Positions 34,118 to 44,782 of a stretch of DNA of 64,000 nucleotides are shown piece after piece. The stretch is from Rhodococcus erythropolis NBRC 15567 (lineage in GTDB: Bacteria > Actinomycetota > Actinomycetes > Mycobacteriales > Mycobacteriaceae). The translations under genes and the position numbers were made by a program. The DNA lies in contig NZ_BCRM01000022.1 of assembly GCF_001552595.1 (NCBI RefSeq), positions 1 to 64,000 on the forward strand. Reading direction: 5' to 3'. Each line of letters opens with the position of its first letter. Positions within the stretch are counted from its first letter, which is position 1. A model generated the notes under the pieces. It searched no databases and was not told the DNA's origin. It saw only the letters and a program-made list of their open reading frames with translations.

Positions 34118-34840
34118 ATGTCACGTTTCTCAATGCGCAAAACACTCACCGGAGTAGCAATCGCTGCGCTTGCAACCAGCGGACTTCTCATCGGCACCGG
34201 AGCTGCGCACGCAGATGCCGCGCACCCGAAGACCAACACCGTGACTTCGAACCAAGTCACGATCACCAAGAGCGTCGTAGGCGACGGAGAAGTGGCGCCC
34301 GGCGGAAAATTGACCGTCCGCACCACGGTTTCGGCCAACGGCCATCCGGACTTCTTCGTCAACAAGTTCGTCGACCGTTTCCCGGCCGGATACACCTACA
34401 TCAAGGACAGCGCCTCGATCGATTCATGGCACTTTCTCGGACTGACTCAGAAAACCGAGAAGGTGTCCCCCACCGTCGACAATGCGGCGCGCACCGTCAC
34501 AATTCCCGATGCGGGTTGGAATGTCTCGATCACCGGCAGCAAGACAGTCACTTTCGAAGTGAGCTACTTGGTTCCGGACAACGCACAGCCGGGAACTTAC
34601 GTCGAGCTCCCCAGTTCCATCGGCATCTCGCTGTGGGGCAGTGATCAGAACATCGGCGATGTCTACGCCAAGATCCGCGCCAAGAACCCCGGCGAGGCTG
34701 CCGCATCGGGCTCGGCAGATCTGGGCTTCGGCTCTTCTGACGGCGAGGGCGGAACCGGTTCGGCCGGCTCCTCCATCCTGGACAACCCGGCCGGCTTCAT
34801 CTCCGACATCATCAGCGGTGTCCTGGCCAACGGCAGCTGA
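34118..34840 (+). CDS. Secreted Ig-like/DUF11-type protein, paralogue of the divergent neighbour
   Basis: The 240-residue protein has a signal peptide (cleavage near AHA at 33), an Ig-like domain (about 45-190; VAPGGKLTVRTTVSANG, DAGWNVSITGSKTVTFEVSY and a PGTYVEL close) and a Gly/Ser-rich linker. It ends in a hydrophobic, possibly membrane-associating tail (LDNPAGFISDIISGVLANGS). The strand pattern and the AGW…SKTVT…SYLV…PGTY spacing match the product of the divergent gene, so the two are paralogues. GGAG precedes the ATG. It is followed by a strong terminator. The function is unknown. Confidence 0.75.
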   Translation: MSRFSMRKTLTGVAIAALATSGLLIGTGAAHADAAHPKTNTVTSNQVTITKSVVGDGEVAPGGKLTVRTTVSANGHPDFFVNKFVDRFPAGYTYIKDSASIDSWHFLGLTQKTEKVSPTVDNAARTVTIPDAGWNVSITGSKTVTFEVSYLVPDNAQPGTYVELPSSIGISLWGSDQNIGDVYAKIRAKNPGEAAASGSADLGFGSSDGEGGTGSAGSSILDNPAGFISDIISGVLANGS

Positions 34841-34882
34841 TTCACCTGCTCCACCTGTAAACACTCCGTCGGGGAATGTGAT

Positions 34883-34929
34883 CGAGGGTGGCATCGAGTC
34901 TTCGGACTCGGTGCCACCCTCGGTCTTTT
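34883..34929 (+). terminator. Rho-independent terminator after the Ig-like gene
   Basis: A stem of about 17 pairs with one mismatch (arms starting CGAGGGTGGCA at 34883 and closing TGCCACCCTCG at 34922) is capped by a TTCG tetraloop and followed by TCTTTTGT. It is the most canonical terminator in the window. Confidence 0.92.
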
Positions 34930-34970
34930 GTCGCGACCGCACTCCGTCGTGCCCTGCGTCAAAGAACCAA

Positions 34971-35006
34971 ATAGGAAAGCATTACCTAAGTCATTCGCGG
35001 TATGAT
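34971..35006 (+). promoter_or_regulatory. IdeR/DtxR-type iron box over a leaderless araC promoter
   Basis: ATAGGAAAGCATTACCTAA at 34971-34989, read on the minus strand, matches 14 of 19 positions of the IdeR consensus TTAGGTTAGGCTAACCTAA. It covers the expected -35 region. TATGAT at 35001-35006 is the -10, and the ATG follows six bases later at 35013 with no ribosome site, so the transcript is probably leaderless and iron-repressed. Confidence 0.8.
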
Positions 35007-35012
35007 CCACCG

Positions 35013-35810
35013 ATGAGTTCCACAGGATTTCCGTACTGGGCTGTGCCGGCAGGCCGGTACGTTCCGCTCCCCTTCGCCATGACGACGTCCACCATCGGGC
35101 GCGATCAGAAGCGCGCGTGGCGTGAGATCCGCCATCCCGAGCACGAACTCCTGTGGGGCGCTTCCGGCGAGATGAGCGCGTACATCGACGACGTTCGTTG
35201 GCAGATCCCACCGACGGTCGGCATGTGGATTCCGGCTGGAACTCCACGGCGCATCACGCTCGGCGCATCCACCGAGGCTCGCTTCACCTATTTCCGGCCC
35301 GAGTCGTTCCCCCACCCGTGGACAAAACCCGCGATCATCGGCATCGACGACGTGGTCAAGACGATGCTCATCCATCTGCACCAGCGAAACATGCCTACCG
35401 AGGCTCGCTTGCGGGCGGAATCCGTAGTCTTCGACACGCTCGCGCCCATCGAGGCGGCTGATGTCGCAGTGCCAATGCCCGCCGATCCCCGGGCCCTCGC
35501 CGTTGCACGCCGCTTGATCGCCGACCCCGCCGATCAACGCGGGCTTGCCGATTGGGCCTATGTGGTCGGCGGAAGCCCCCGTACCCTGAGCCGCGTGTTC
35601 TCTCAGGGAACGGGGATGTCCTTCACCGAGTGGAGGATTCAAGTTCGCGTCCGCGCCGCGATGTCCTATCTCGCTGCGGGCGTTCCTGTTTCGACGGTTA
35701 GCCGTCGCGTCGGATACGAAACCCCCAGCGCCTTCACCAGCGTGTTCCGCAAGGTCACCGGACGAACACCGAAGAACTATTACTCGGACGCGTGCGAATT
35801 GTCAGCCTAA
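35013..35810 (+). CDS. AraC-family regulator, iron-responsive (IdeR box upstream)
   Basis: A regulator of 265 residues with an N-terminal cupin-like sensor domain (HELLWGASGEMSAYIDDVRW, then the PPTVGMWIPAGTPRR strand) and a C-terminal double HTH (GLADWAYVVGGSPRTLSRVF and VSTVSRRVGYETPSAFTSVF, then RKVTGRTPKNYY). An in-frame reading from 34641 covers the previous gene and is spurious. The position beside a siderophore-binding protein and an exporter-fold ABC pair, with an iron box, suggests an activator of siderophore uptake similar in context to YbtA. Its four-base gap to the SBP stop is convergent. Confidence 0.83.
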   Translation: MSSTGFPYWAVPAGRYVPLPFAMTTSTIGRDQKRAWREIRHPEHELLWGASGEMSAYIDDVRWQIPPTVGMWIPAGTPRRITLGASTEARFTYFRPESFPHPWTKPAIIGIDDVVKTMLIHLHQRNMPTEARLRAESVVFDTLAPIEAADVAVPMPADPRALAVARRLIADPADQRGLADWAYVVGGSPRTLSRVFSQGTGMSFTEWRIQVRVRAAMSYLAAGVPVSTVSRRVGYETPSAFTSVFRKVTGRTPKNYYSDACELSA

Positions 35811-35814
35811 CTGG

Positions 35815-36804
35815 TCAGAAGCCGTTCATCTTCGAGACCAGTTCGGCGAAGGCATATTTGACGCTCAGCGACGTGGGCGAAGCCAGTGCCATCACTCGGG
35901 CCAGACCGAGCTGCTGAATCAGCCTGCCGTCCTTGACTGCCGGCAGGTCGGCAAACAACTTGTCCCCCATCAATCCGGGGAGCCCCTGACCACTCGCGTC
36001 GTTGAGCACGATCACGTCCGCGTCCAGTTCGTTGTACTGTTCGCGCGATGCAGTCACCGACCCCTGGGTGTCGCCGCACAGCTCTGCGCTTCCGGCCGAC
36101 TGCTTCAGTCCGAGCTGGGACATCAGGATGACTCTGCCGTCGTCGGCGCAGTAATTGGTGAGGCCGTCGATGTTTCCCGACAGGAAGGTCAAGGTTTTCC
36201 CGTTCAGATTCGGGGACCCAGCAGCCAGGTCGGCTATGGAATCGTCAGTTTCCTCGATCAGCTCAGCCGCCCGCTTCGGTTGTCCGAGTACTGAACCGAT
36301 GGTCGACATCTGCTCCTGCCACGTAGTCGCCCAGGCGGTCTCCTTGAACGGAATCGTGGGTGCGATCTGAGAAAGACGTGCGTAGTCGTCTTCGGTGATT
36401 CCCGAGACCACCGCGATGATCACGTCCGGCTCCAACGCCAGGATCTGCTCGAACGGCACACCGGAAGTGCTGTCGAGCAACGTGGGTTCGACGTCGCCCA
36501 ACACTTCTTCGTCCCACGGCAGGATTCCGTTCTCCAAGCCTGCCCCACTGAACGACTCCATGGCGACGGGCGTCTTGCCCAGTGCCAGGACCGAATCCTG
36601 GCTGTTCCAGCCGATGGTCACGATCCGCTGAGGTTCGGTCTCGATGGTGGTCGAGCCGTACGCGTGATCTACGGTGACCGGCAGCGCACCGGCCTCGGCT
36701 AACTGCGTCGTGTCCTCCGACGCTGTTGACTCGGTGCTGCTCTGGCAGCCTGCGAGCAGGGCAATCGCGGCCAACGCAGCCACTATTCGGGTAGTGCTTT
36801 TCAT
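35815..36804 (-). CDS. Iron-siderophore ABC transporter substrate-binding lipoprotein
   Basis: The 329-residue product has a lipobox LLAGC (Cys near residue 20) and a class III binding-protein fold: VDHAYGSTTIETEPQRIVTI, ALEPDVIIAVVSG, a long central helix and VIVLNDASGQGLPGL. Members bind ferric siderophores at the membrane surface. It is divergent from the ABC pair at 37004. No FecCD-type permease or ATPase is nearby, so its partner is either the exporter-fold pair or a distant importer. Confidence 0.85.
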   Translation of the reverse strand: MKSTTRIVAALAAIALLAGCQSSTESTASEDTTQLAEAGALPVTVDHAYGSTTIETEPQRIVTIGWNSQDSVLALGKTPVAMESFSGAGLENGILPWDEEVLGDVEPTLLDSTSGVPFEQILALEPDVIIAVVSGITEDDYARLSQIAPTIPFKETAWATTWQEQMSTIGSVLGQPKRAAELIEETDDSIADLAAGSPNLNGKTLTFLSGNIDGLTNYCADDGRVILMSQLGLKQSAGSAELCGDTQGSVTASREQYNELDADVIVLNDASGQGLPGLMGDKLFADLPAVKDGRLIQQLGLARVMALASPTSLSVKYAFAELVSKMNGF

Positions 36805-37003
36805 CTTCTGTCAGCTCTCTTCGCAAACGTACTTGTTTCGACCAGGCAGGTATATCGAGACCTGATCCCGGTAATGGGGTGTCGATACTCCATCTGTCCG
36901 CTGCCGCGTAGCCCTTGGCATCTGCGAGCACTTTCCGCACTCGCTCCGGCTCTACCGTAGAACTGCACAACGAGTGTTCAGATCTGGGCGAGGAGTTTCA
37001 CGA

Positions 37004-38632
37004 GTGTCAGCGCTGCCCGAAACTCGTTCCGGTCCGATGGAGATGATCAGAGTCGGATCGTTCTCCTCCGGACGCGGCCCGCGACTGGTTGCAGCCGTCA
37101 CCGGCCAGGCGTCGTATCAGGTAGCTCAAGCCCTCATTCCGGTGCTGATCGGTACCGTCGTCGACCGTGCAATCGGAAAGTCCGACAGCACAGCACTTCT
37201 CGTATGGCTTGCTGTGTTGTGTGCTCTGTTCGTAGGACTTGCTCTGTCGTGGCGCATCGCGGTTCGCCTGAACACGCAGGTCTTCGTCTACGGCGAACAC
37301 GACCTACGATTGAACGCTGCCAGACGGGTACTCGATGCCAGAGGCATGCAAGCTCAGCGCTCGACGGGTGAAGTTCTCACCATCTCCACCTCGGACGCCT
37401 CACACGTCTCGGGCTTCTCCTGGGTTGTCGCCGAACAGGGCTCAGCTTTTGCGGGGCTCGCCGCGGCAGTGATTTCGCTTGCCTTCGTCTCGTGGCCGCT
37501 CGCACTGATCGTCGTACTCATCACTGCTGCGCAGCTCGTATTCATTCACAAGATCAGCGGTCCACTGGACGAGCGTGTGTATGCAGAGCAGAAGAAGGCA
37601 GCCGAGGCAGGCATGCTTGCAACTGATTTCACGCTGGGCCTGCGAGTACTGAAGGGTTTCGGGGCCGAGCCCACTGCCCTGTCGCGATACGTCAAGGCGA
37701 GCCGGGCGTCGATGAAAGCAGCGATCCGGACGGTCAGAGCAATGTCCAGTCTGACCGCGCTCAATTCCGGGGTCTCCGCGTTGGTGCTGGCTTCGGTCGC
37801 GCTTGGAGCCGCGTGGATGGCGCATCAAGGCACGATCACCGTGGGCAACTTCGTCACCGTTGTCGGCTTGAGCAGGGTCATTGCCGGTCCGATGGAAACT
37901 CTGGGGTTCTTCGGTGCAGAACTCGCTGCCAAGCGAGGCTCCGCACGCAGGCTGTCCGAACTCCTGGCCGAGCCGCACCTGATCGAACTGCCGCCTTCCA
38001 CCGCCCCGATCAGCGCTGTCAGAAGTGAAGACGCCCTGCTGATTTCGACGGACAACGGAACTGTCGTCTCAGCTCGCCGCGGCGAGGTGGTGGGCGTGCG
38101 CGCGGACGATTCCGCTCACCGACTGGCACGCCAACTCGCCTTTCAGACTCCGCTGGACCCCGACTGCTACTTCGTATTCGGCACCGATGCAACCGAACTC
38201 GGTCCGGACGGAGTTCGCGATCAGGTGTTCGTGTCCGCTCATGAAGGAACCGTGTTCACCGGCACCGTCTTCGACAATCTGGCTGCACCGAACGTCGACT
38301 CGTCGGCAATGACGTCATCTGCGCTCGACGACGTGTTGACGCATCTGCCCGACGGCCACCTCTCCGAGGTAGGTGAGCAAGGAAAGAAACTCTCCGGAGG
38401 TCAGCGCCAACGCCTTCTCCTCGCCCGCGCTTTGCATCAACCCCAGCCGATCCTGGTCCTCCACGAACCCACCACTTCCGTGGACTCTGTCACCGAACAT
38501 CGAATTGCACACTCACTGAGAAACTTTCCCGACAAGGCCATTGTGGTGATCACCTCGAGTCCGACCTTGCTCCATTCGTGTGACCGTGTCGTCACGATCG
38601 ACCACGCCGCTCGGGACGGAGACTCACTGTGA
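37004..38632 (+). CDS. ABC exporter-fold half-transporter with degenerate nucleotide-binding domain
   Basis: A protein of 542 residues. An N-terminal six-helix exporter-type membrane domain (about 20-330) is followed by a shortened NBD. The signature LSGGQRQRLLLARAL is intact, but the Walker A position reads GEVVGVRADDSAHR with no GxGKS/T, Walker B is ILVLHEP (His replaces the Asp) and the switch His region is VITSSP. It cannot hydrolyse ATP by itself. It would pair with the next gene product, contributing its signature motif to that partner's Walker A. AGGAG at 36991-36995 supports the GTG at 37004. The stop overlaps the next start (GTGA). Confidence 0.85.
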   Translation: MSALPETRSGPMEMIRVGSFSSGRGPRLVAAVTGQASYQVAQALIPVLIGTVVDRAIGKSDSTALLVWLAVLCALFVGLALSWRIAVRLNTQVFVYGEHDLRLNAARRVLDARGMQAQRSTGEVLTISTSDASHVSGFSWVVAEQGSAFAGLAAAVISLAFVSWPLALIVVLITAAQLVFIHKISGPLDERVYAEQKKAAEAGMLATDFTLGLRVLKGFGAEPTALSRYVKASRASMKAAIRTVRAMSSLTALNSGVSALVLASVALGAAWMAHQGTITVGNFVTVVGLSRVIAGPMETLGFFGAELAAKRGSARRLSELLAEPHLIELPPSTAPISAVRSEDALLISTDNGTVVSARRGEVVGVRADDSAHRLARQLAFQTPLDPDCYFVFGTDATELGPDGVRDQVFVSAHEGTVFTGTVFDNLAAPNVDSSAMTSSALDDVLTHLPDGHLSEVGEQGKKLSGGQRQRLLLARALHQPQPILVLHEPTTSVDSVTEHRIAHSLRNFPDKAIVVITSSPTLLHSCDRVVTIDHAARDGDSL

Positions 38633-40410
38633 CCGACACCCTTCCGGATGCATCTGCTGTTCCGGCTACATCTGCCTTGCCGATCGCGTCGACCACACAG
38701 ACGGTCCGCGCATTGATCGCACTGCTTCGGCCACGGGGGCGAGCGCTCGCACTCACGACCGTCGTACTTCTCTCCGCTACGGCCTGCGGCCTGTCCACCC
38801 CGGCGCTGCTCGGGCTCATGGTCGATGCAGTCACGGAGGGCAAACCGTTTGTCTCACTTCTGCGTATCACCGCATTCATGCTCGGCGCAGCGGCAGCAGG
38901 AGTTGCGCTGACTTGGTGGAGCACACAGCTTCTCGCGAATGTCGCGCAGAACGTGCTGGCCGATCTTCGTGAGGACGTGTTCGCCGCCACGCTCGCGCAG
39001 CCCTCGTCGCTGGTCGAGGATGCCGGAACCGGTGATCTGATTTCCCGGGTCTCGGGTGACGTCGAAGCGGTAAACACCGTCATCGCGCGGGTGCTACCCG
39101 CAACGGTGTCCGCCCTGTTCATGATTTCACTGACGCTTGTCGGTGTGGGAGTGATCGATTGGCGATTCACCGTGGCGATCGTTGCCGTTGCGCCGATTCA
39201 CTATTTCGCTCTTCGTCATTTCCTCCGACGCTCCGGACCCGTCTACCGACGCTCTCGCGCTGCGCAGGCCAGGCGGGGACAGCAGCTCATCGAAACCCTG
39301 GGTGGTGCAGGTACTGTCACTGCCCTGCGTCGAACCGACGAGCACATCGGCCGAATCGCCGAGACCTCCGAGCATGCCATCAGCTTCGACATGCAGGCAG
39401 TTCGACTGCGCACCAACTTCTTCGCTCAACTCAACGGCGCCGAACTGCTCGGACTGGCCGCGGTCCTGAGCGTCGGCTACTGGCTCGTGACCACGGGGTC
39501 GGTGTCCATCGGGGCCGCTACCGCCGCTGCGCTCTACTTCCACAGTCTGTTCAGCCCCATCGCGGTATTTCTCTCGAACATCGACGAATTGCAGGATGCG
39601 GGTGCCAGCCTGGCTCGCCTGATCGGTGTCACCGCGATGCCCGGGCGTCCCGCGAGCATTCCTGCCTCGGCTCGGTCCGCACCCATCGGAGTCGACGTGG
39701 AGCGGGTTTCTTACTCGTACGACAACTCCACCCCGGTGATCGATTCGATCTCGATCTCGATCGCACCGGGGGAACGAATCGCCGTCGTCGGCAGCAGTGG
39801 TGCCGGAAAGACCACACTCGCCAAACTGATTGCCGGCATCATTCCCGTCGGGGACGGGCGAATCACCGTCGACGGCACACCGATTGACGACCTGAGTGAT
39901 GCCGAACTTCGGCACAAAGTCGTCCTGGTCAGCCAGGAAGTTCACGTGTTCGTCGGGACGATCGCCGACGATCTCCGGTTGTGCGCACCAGATTCGGACG
40001 ATGCGAAGATCGCCGAAGCCGTCGAAACGATGAAAGCTCAATGGATCCATGAGCTTCCGGACGGGCTCGAGACCAGGGTCGGGGCCGGCGGGTACCAGTT
40101 GACGGCGGCACAGGCACAGCACATAGCCCTCGTCCGGCTGGCTCTGCTCGATCCGCCCGTCGTCATTCTCGACGAGGCGACTGCCGAAGCCGGAACCACT
40201 GCAGCAGGTCTACTCGATCAGGCAGCCGAGCTCGCAGTCACCGGCAGGACTGCCGTGGTGATCGCACACCGCCTGAGCCAAGCAGTCCGCGCCGATCGCA
40301 TACTCGTCATGAGCGGTGGCCGCGTGGTCGAGAGCGGGACACATGACGAACTGATCGGCGCGGACGGTTCCTACGCTGCACTGTGGGAAGCCTGGTCGGT
40401 ACGGAGCTAG
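38629..40410 (+). CDS. ABC exporter-fold half-transporter, catalytic partner
   Basis: The 593-residue protein has an exporter-type membrane domain (about 35-330) and a full-length NBD with Walker A GSSGAGKT, Walker B VVILDEATAEAG and switch His VIAHRLS. Its signature motif is altered to LTAAQAQ. Together with the upstream subunit one composite site is complete (this Walker A with the partner's LSGGQ) and the other is dead. Exporter-fold pairs next to AraC regulators and iron boxes (IrtAB, YbtPQ) import siderophores, so an uptake role is plausible, but export cannot be excluded. Confidence 0.87.
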   Translation: MTDTLPDASAVPATSALPIASTTQTVRALIALLRPRGRALALTTVVLLSATACGLSTPALLGLMVDAVTEGKPFVSLLRITAFMLGAAAAGVALTWWSTQLLANVAQNVLADLREDVFAATLAQPSSLVEDAGTGDLISRVSGDVEAVNTVIARVLPATVSALFMISLTLVGVGVIDWRFTVAIVAVAPIHYFALRHFLRRSGPVYRRSRAAQARRGQQLIETLGGAGTVTALRRTDEHIGRIAETSEHAISFDMQAVRLRTNFFAQLNGAELLGLAAVLSVGYWLVTTGSVSIGAATAAALYFHSLFSPIAVFLSNIDELQDAGASLARLIGVTAMPGRPASIPASARSAPIGVDVERVSYSYDNSTPVIDSISISIAPGERIAVVGSSGAGKTTLAKLIAGIIPVGDGRITVDGTPIDDLSDAELRHKVVLVSQEVHVFVGTIADDLRLCAPDSDDAKIAEAVETMKAQWIHELPDGLETRVGAGGYQLTAAQAQHIALVRLALLDPPVVILDEATAEAGTTAAGLLDQAAELAVTGRTAVVIAHRLSQAVRADRILVMSGGRVVESGTHDELIGADGSYAALWEAWSVRS

Positions 40411-40444
40411 AACCCCGCCAGGCTCACCTGAAAGCCGTTACAAC

Positions 40445-41422
40445 TCAGCTGCTACGACGCCTGCGGGCGATGTCCGCCAGGACGACTCCGGCGGCAACCG
40501 AGGCGTTGAGCGACTCGACCGGACCGGCCATCGGAATCGACAGGATCGCGTCGCAGTTCTCGCGGACGAGGCGCGAAAGGCCCTTGCCCTCGGAACCGAC
40601 CACGATCACCACAGGACCGCTGCCGTCGAAATCGTCGAGAGTGGTGTCACCTTCGGCGTCGAGACCGACGACCTGAACACCCTTCGACGCCCAGTCCTTG
40701 AGCGTGCGAGTGAGGTTGGTTGCCCGAGCAATCGGCAGACGAGCGGCAGCACCGGCGCTGGTACGCCAAGCGACAGCACTCACGCTCGCGCTACGACGCT
40801 CCGGAATCACGACGCCGTGTCCACCGAAAGCTGCGACCGAGCGCACAACGGCACCCAGGTTGCGGGGATCGGTGATGTTGTCCAGCGCGACGAGCAGAGG
40901 GGGCTCGGCGTGCTTACGTGCCTCGGACAGAAGATCGTCCGGGTGCGCGTAGCGGTACGGCGGAACCTGCAGAGCGATGCCCTGGTGAAGACCGTTGGCG
41001 CTGAGGCGATCCAGATCCGAGCGCGGCACCTCGAGGATGGAGATACCGGCGTCGGCAGCCCGCTGAACGGATTCCTTCAACCGGTCGTCGCTCTCGGTAC
41101 CGACAGCCACCCACAGCGCCGTCGCCGGAACACCCGCGCGCAGGCACTCCACCACCGGGTTGCGACCGAGCACGGTCTCGGGACCGTCGAGAACCTTTCG
41201 GCCCGGACCCGGACGGCCACCGCGGCCCTGGTTCTGCTTCTCGTCGGCCCGGGCGGCGCGCGCTGCACGCTTTGCCGCTGGGTGCTTGGTGCGTGCCTCG
41301 GCGGGAGGCGTAGCACCGCGGCCGGCGAGACCACGCTTGTGCTGGCCACCGGAACCGGCAACCTGGCCCTTCTTGGTGCCGCCCTTACGGACTGCGCCGC
41401 GCCTGCTCGAGTTTCCAGCCAT
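40445..41422 (-). CDS. rlmB: 23S rRNA 2'-O-ribose methyltransferase RlmB-like (SpoU/TrmH)
   Basis: The 325-residue SpoU-family enzyme has a lysine/arginine/glycine-rich N-terminal extension of about 75 residues. The substrate-binding domain then begins ([13 protein letters not shown]), and the knot methyltransferase core follows, with [38 protein letters not shown] and [19 protein letters not shown]. RlmB methylates G2251 (E. coli numbering) of 23S rRNA. It follows cysS by two bases, as in mycobacteria. The basic extension probably aids RNA binding. Confidence 0.88.
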   Translation of the reverse strand: MAGNSSRRGAVRKGGTKKGQVAGSGGQHKRGLAGRGATPPAEARTKHPAAKRAARAARADEKQNQGRGGRPGPGRKVLDGPETVLGRNPVVECLRAGVPATALWVAVGTESDDRLKESVQRAADAGISILEVPRSDLDRLSANGLHQGIALQVPPYRYAHPDDLLSEARKHAEPPLLVALDNITDPRNLGAVVRSVAAFGGHGVVIPERRSASVSAVAWRTSAGAAARLPIARATNLTRTLKDWASKGVQVVGLDAEGDTTLDDFDGSGPVVIVVGSEGKGLSRLVRENCDAILSIPMAGPVESLNASVAAGVVLADIARRRRSS

Positions 41423-41424
41423 TG

Positions 41425-42819
41425 TTACTGCCCTGCCTTAAGGGACCATTCGGGTCCGTCGGGAGTATCGGTTACTTCGATACCCGCCTTGATGAGGCGA
41501 TCGCGGACCTCGTCCGCCACCGCCCAGTTCTTTTCCGTACGTGCCTGCTGCCGACGATCGAGATCGGCCCGCACCAACACGTCCAAAGCTTCCATTGCCG
41601 TCTCGGTGTCGCCACCGGACTGCGTCCAATGCTCGTCGAGTGGGTCGACGCCCAGGATCGCGAGCATGGCCCGCACCTGACCGGCAGCCACCCGAGCCGC
41701 GTCGAGATCACCGGCAGCGAGCGCGGAATTACCCTCGCTCGCCTTGCCGTGAATCTCGGCCAACGCGATCGGCACCGACAAGTCGTTGTCGAGAGCCGCC
41801 GCGAAACCTTCGGTCCAAGTACCGAGTTCGACGCCACCCGCACGCTTGTGTGTGCGCAGGACGAACGACTCGAGCCCCTGGTAGGACTTCGCGCTTTCGT
41901 CCAACGCCTCGTCCGAGTACTCGAGATTGGAACGGTAGTGCGCACTACCGAGGTAGTACCGAAGTTCTTGCGGACGAACCTTCTTGAGCACGTTCGGCAC
42001 CGAGAGAACATTGCCCAACGACTTGGACATCTTCTCGCCACTCATCGTGACCCAGCCGTTGTGCAACCAGTACTGAGCGAAATCGTCGCCGGCGCACTTG
42101 GCCTGCGCAATTTCGTTCTCGTGGTGTGGGAAGACGAGATCGCGTCCACCACAATGGATGTCGAACGCGGCCCCTAGGTAGAACTCCGCCATGGCCGAGC
42201 ATTCGAGGTGCCAGCCCGGACGGCCAGGTCCCCACGGCGTCGGCCACGAGGGCTCACCGGGCTTGACGGCCTTCCAGAGGGTGAAGTCGCGAGGATCGCG
42301 CTTGCCCTCGGCCGCACTCTCGCCCTGATGAACGTCGTCGAGTTTGTGGCCGGACAGTGCGCCGTACTCGGGGTAGCTCTGCACGTCGAAGTAGACGTCG
42401 CCGCCCGCCGCGTACGCGTGGCCGTTCTCGATCAGGCGTTCCATCATCTCGACCATCTGCGTCACGTGACCGGTGGCCCGCGGCTCGATGGACGGCGGCA
42501 GCACACCCAGTTGGTCGTAGGCCCACGTGAACGACCGCTCGAACGTCGCCGCCCACTCCCACCAAGGTCGACCGGCGCCGGCGGCCTTGTTGAGAATCTT
42601 GTCGTCGATGTCCGTCACGTTGCGCACGAAGGCAACGTCGTTGCCGTGCGCCAACAGCCAGCGTCGCAGCACGTCGAAAGCGACGCCGCTACGAACGTGT
42701 CCGATGTGAGGATCGCCCTGAACTGTCGCCCCACACAGGTACACCGATGCATGTCCGGGGGCCAACGGAACAAAATCCCGAAGGGCCCGCGTACCGGTGT
42801 CGTATAGGCGCAGGGTCAC
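41425..42819 (-). CDS. cysS: Cysteinyl-tRNA synthetase
   Basis: The 464-residue class I synthetase has the zinc ligand LCGATVQ, the HIGH motif (PHIGHVRSG), an HHENEIAQ zinc/specificity segment, and KMSKS in [12 protein letters not shown]. It charges tRNA-Cys. The frame is open upstream to 43107 through ispF, but GTG at 42819 begins the conserved [15 protein letters not shown] and lies 12 bases after the ispF stop, so it is the start. The operon is carD-ispD-ispF-cysS-rlmB. Confidence 0.93.
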   Translation of the reverse strand: MTLRLYDTGTRALRDFVPLAPGHASVYLCGATVQGDPHIGHVRSGVAFDVLRRWLLAHGNDVAFVRNVTDIDDKILNKAAGAGRPWWEWAATFERSFTWAYDQLGVLPPSIEPRATGHVTQMVEMMERLIENGHAYAAGGDVYFDVQSYPEYGALSGHKLDDVHQGESAAEGKRDPRDFTLWKAVKPGEPSWPTPWGPGRPGWHLECSAMAEFYLGAAFDIHCGGRDLVFPHHENEIAQAKCAGDDFAQYWLHNGWVTMSGEKMSKSLGNVLSVPNVLKKVRPQELRYYLGSAHYRSNLEYSDEALDESAKSYQGLESFVLRTHKRAGGVELGTWTEGFAAALDNDLSVPIALAEIHGKASEGNSALAAGDLDAARVAAGQVRAMLAILGVDPLDEHWTQSGGDTETAMEALDVLVRADLDRRQQARTEKNWAVADEVRDRLIKAGIEVTDTPDGPEWSLKAGQ

Positions 42820-42830
42820 GACCAGCGATC

Positions 42831-43307
<477 letters not shown>

Positions 43308-44006
43308 CTATTTTCCGTCCTGTGAGTCCGCGCTCAACTCTGTCTCCGAGATCAGGAGCGCCCGTGCAAGGACGAGGTCGAGCGGAGTGGTGATCTTGAA
43401 GGCGAGAGCGTCGCCGGGAATCGTCTGCACCGAAACACCGAGACGCTCCACCAGAGCGGCGTCGTCGGTCGCGGCGACATCACCGGCGTCGTACGCACTG
43501 CGCAGGACGTCGGTGGAGAAGCCTTGAGGAGTTTGAACCGCACGCAACTCCGAACGCAGAGGCGTTCCGGTGACTGCGCCGAGTACGTCGACCGACTTGA
43601 TCGTGTCGGTAACCGGGAGTACCGGGATGACAGCGGAGCTGCCGGCTCGGAGAGCGTCGACGACGCGCGCGATCAACGCCGGCGGCGTCAATGCCCGCGC
43701 GGCGTCGTGCACGAGTACAAAATCTGCATCGCCGGCAGCACTGAGACCGGCTCGAACCGAATCGGTTCTTTCGGCACCACCACCGACGACGTCGACGTCC
43801 GATGCACGACCGAGGTCGGCCACGACGGATTCGACCAGTTCAGGCGGCACAATGACAACAACGCGGTCGATCGCTCCGGATTTCCGGAGTCCATCGACCG
43901 CGCGTGCAAGCATGGTGCACCCACCGAGTTCGACAAATGCCTTGGGCAATTTCTCGCCCAATCGCACTCCCCGACCTGCGGCAGGTACCAGGGCTACTAC
44001 TGCCAC
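43308..44006 (-). CDS. ispD: 2-C-methyl-D-erythritol 4-phosphate cytidylyltransferase
   Basis: The 232-residue IspD has the CTP-binding [20 protein letters not shown] (conserved Arg and Lys), VHDAARAL and a late [16 protein letters not shown] metal/product segment. It makes CDP-methylerythritol in the MEP pathway. The open frame extends to 44207 into carD; GTG at 44006, 22 bases after the carD stop, is chosen since the conserved strand begins there. The ribosome site is weak. Confidence 0.92.
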   Translation of the reverse strand: MAVVALVPAAGRGVRLGEKLPKAFVELGGCTMLARAVDGLRKSGAIDRVVVIVPPELVESVVADLGRASDVDVVGGGAERTDSVRAGLSAAGDADFVLVHDAARALTPPALIARVVDALRAGSSAVIPVLPVTDTIKSVDVLGAVTGTPLRSELRAVQTPQGFSTDVLRSAYDAGDVAATDDAALVERLGVSVQTIPGDALAFKITTPLDLVLARALLISETELSADSQDGK

Positions 44007-44028
44007 TGTCAGCTTTGTTGTGTTGCAG

Positions 44029-44547
<519 letters not shown>

Positions 44548-44782
44548 TTAACACGTGAAAGAACCGACCACTCATCAACTGTGCAGGTCAGGGGCATCCT
44601 TGCTCGAGCGTAGGGGTTGACAGGGCTTGTTGTACGTGCATTCAACTGGTCTGGAGCACCCCTGCATAACCGACTGAAAGCCCACGCAGACAACCGTTGT
44701 GGCGACCCGACGGCCAGCCCGCGGGACCTTATCTACTACTCTGCCTAGTGGAGTGCGAACCTGACGCCGTGGAGGACAAATC

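Noticed and set aside
36861-36876. AGGTATATCGAGACCT near the siderophore-binding protein promoter as a second iron box
   Set aside because: The AGGT and ACCT arms are separated by the wrong distance for IdeR, and the centre does not match.
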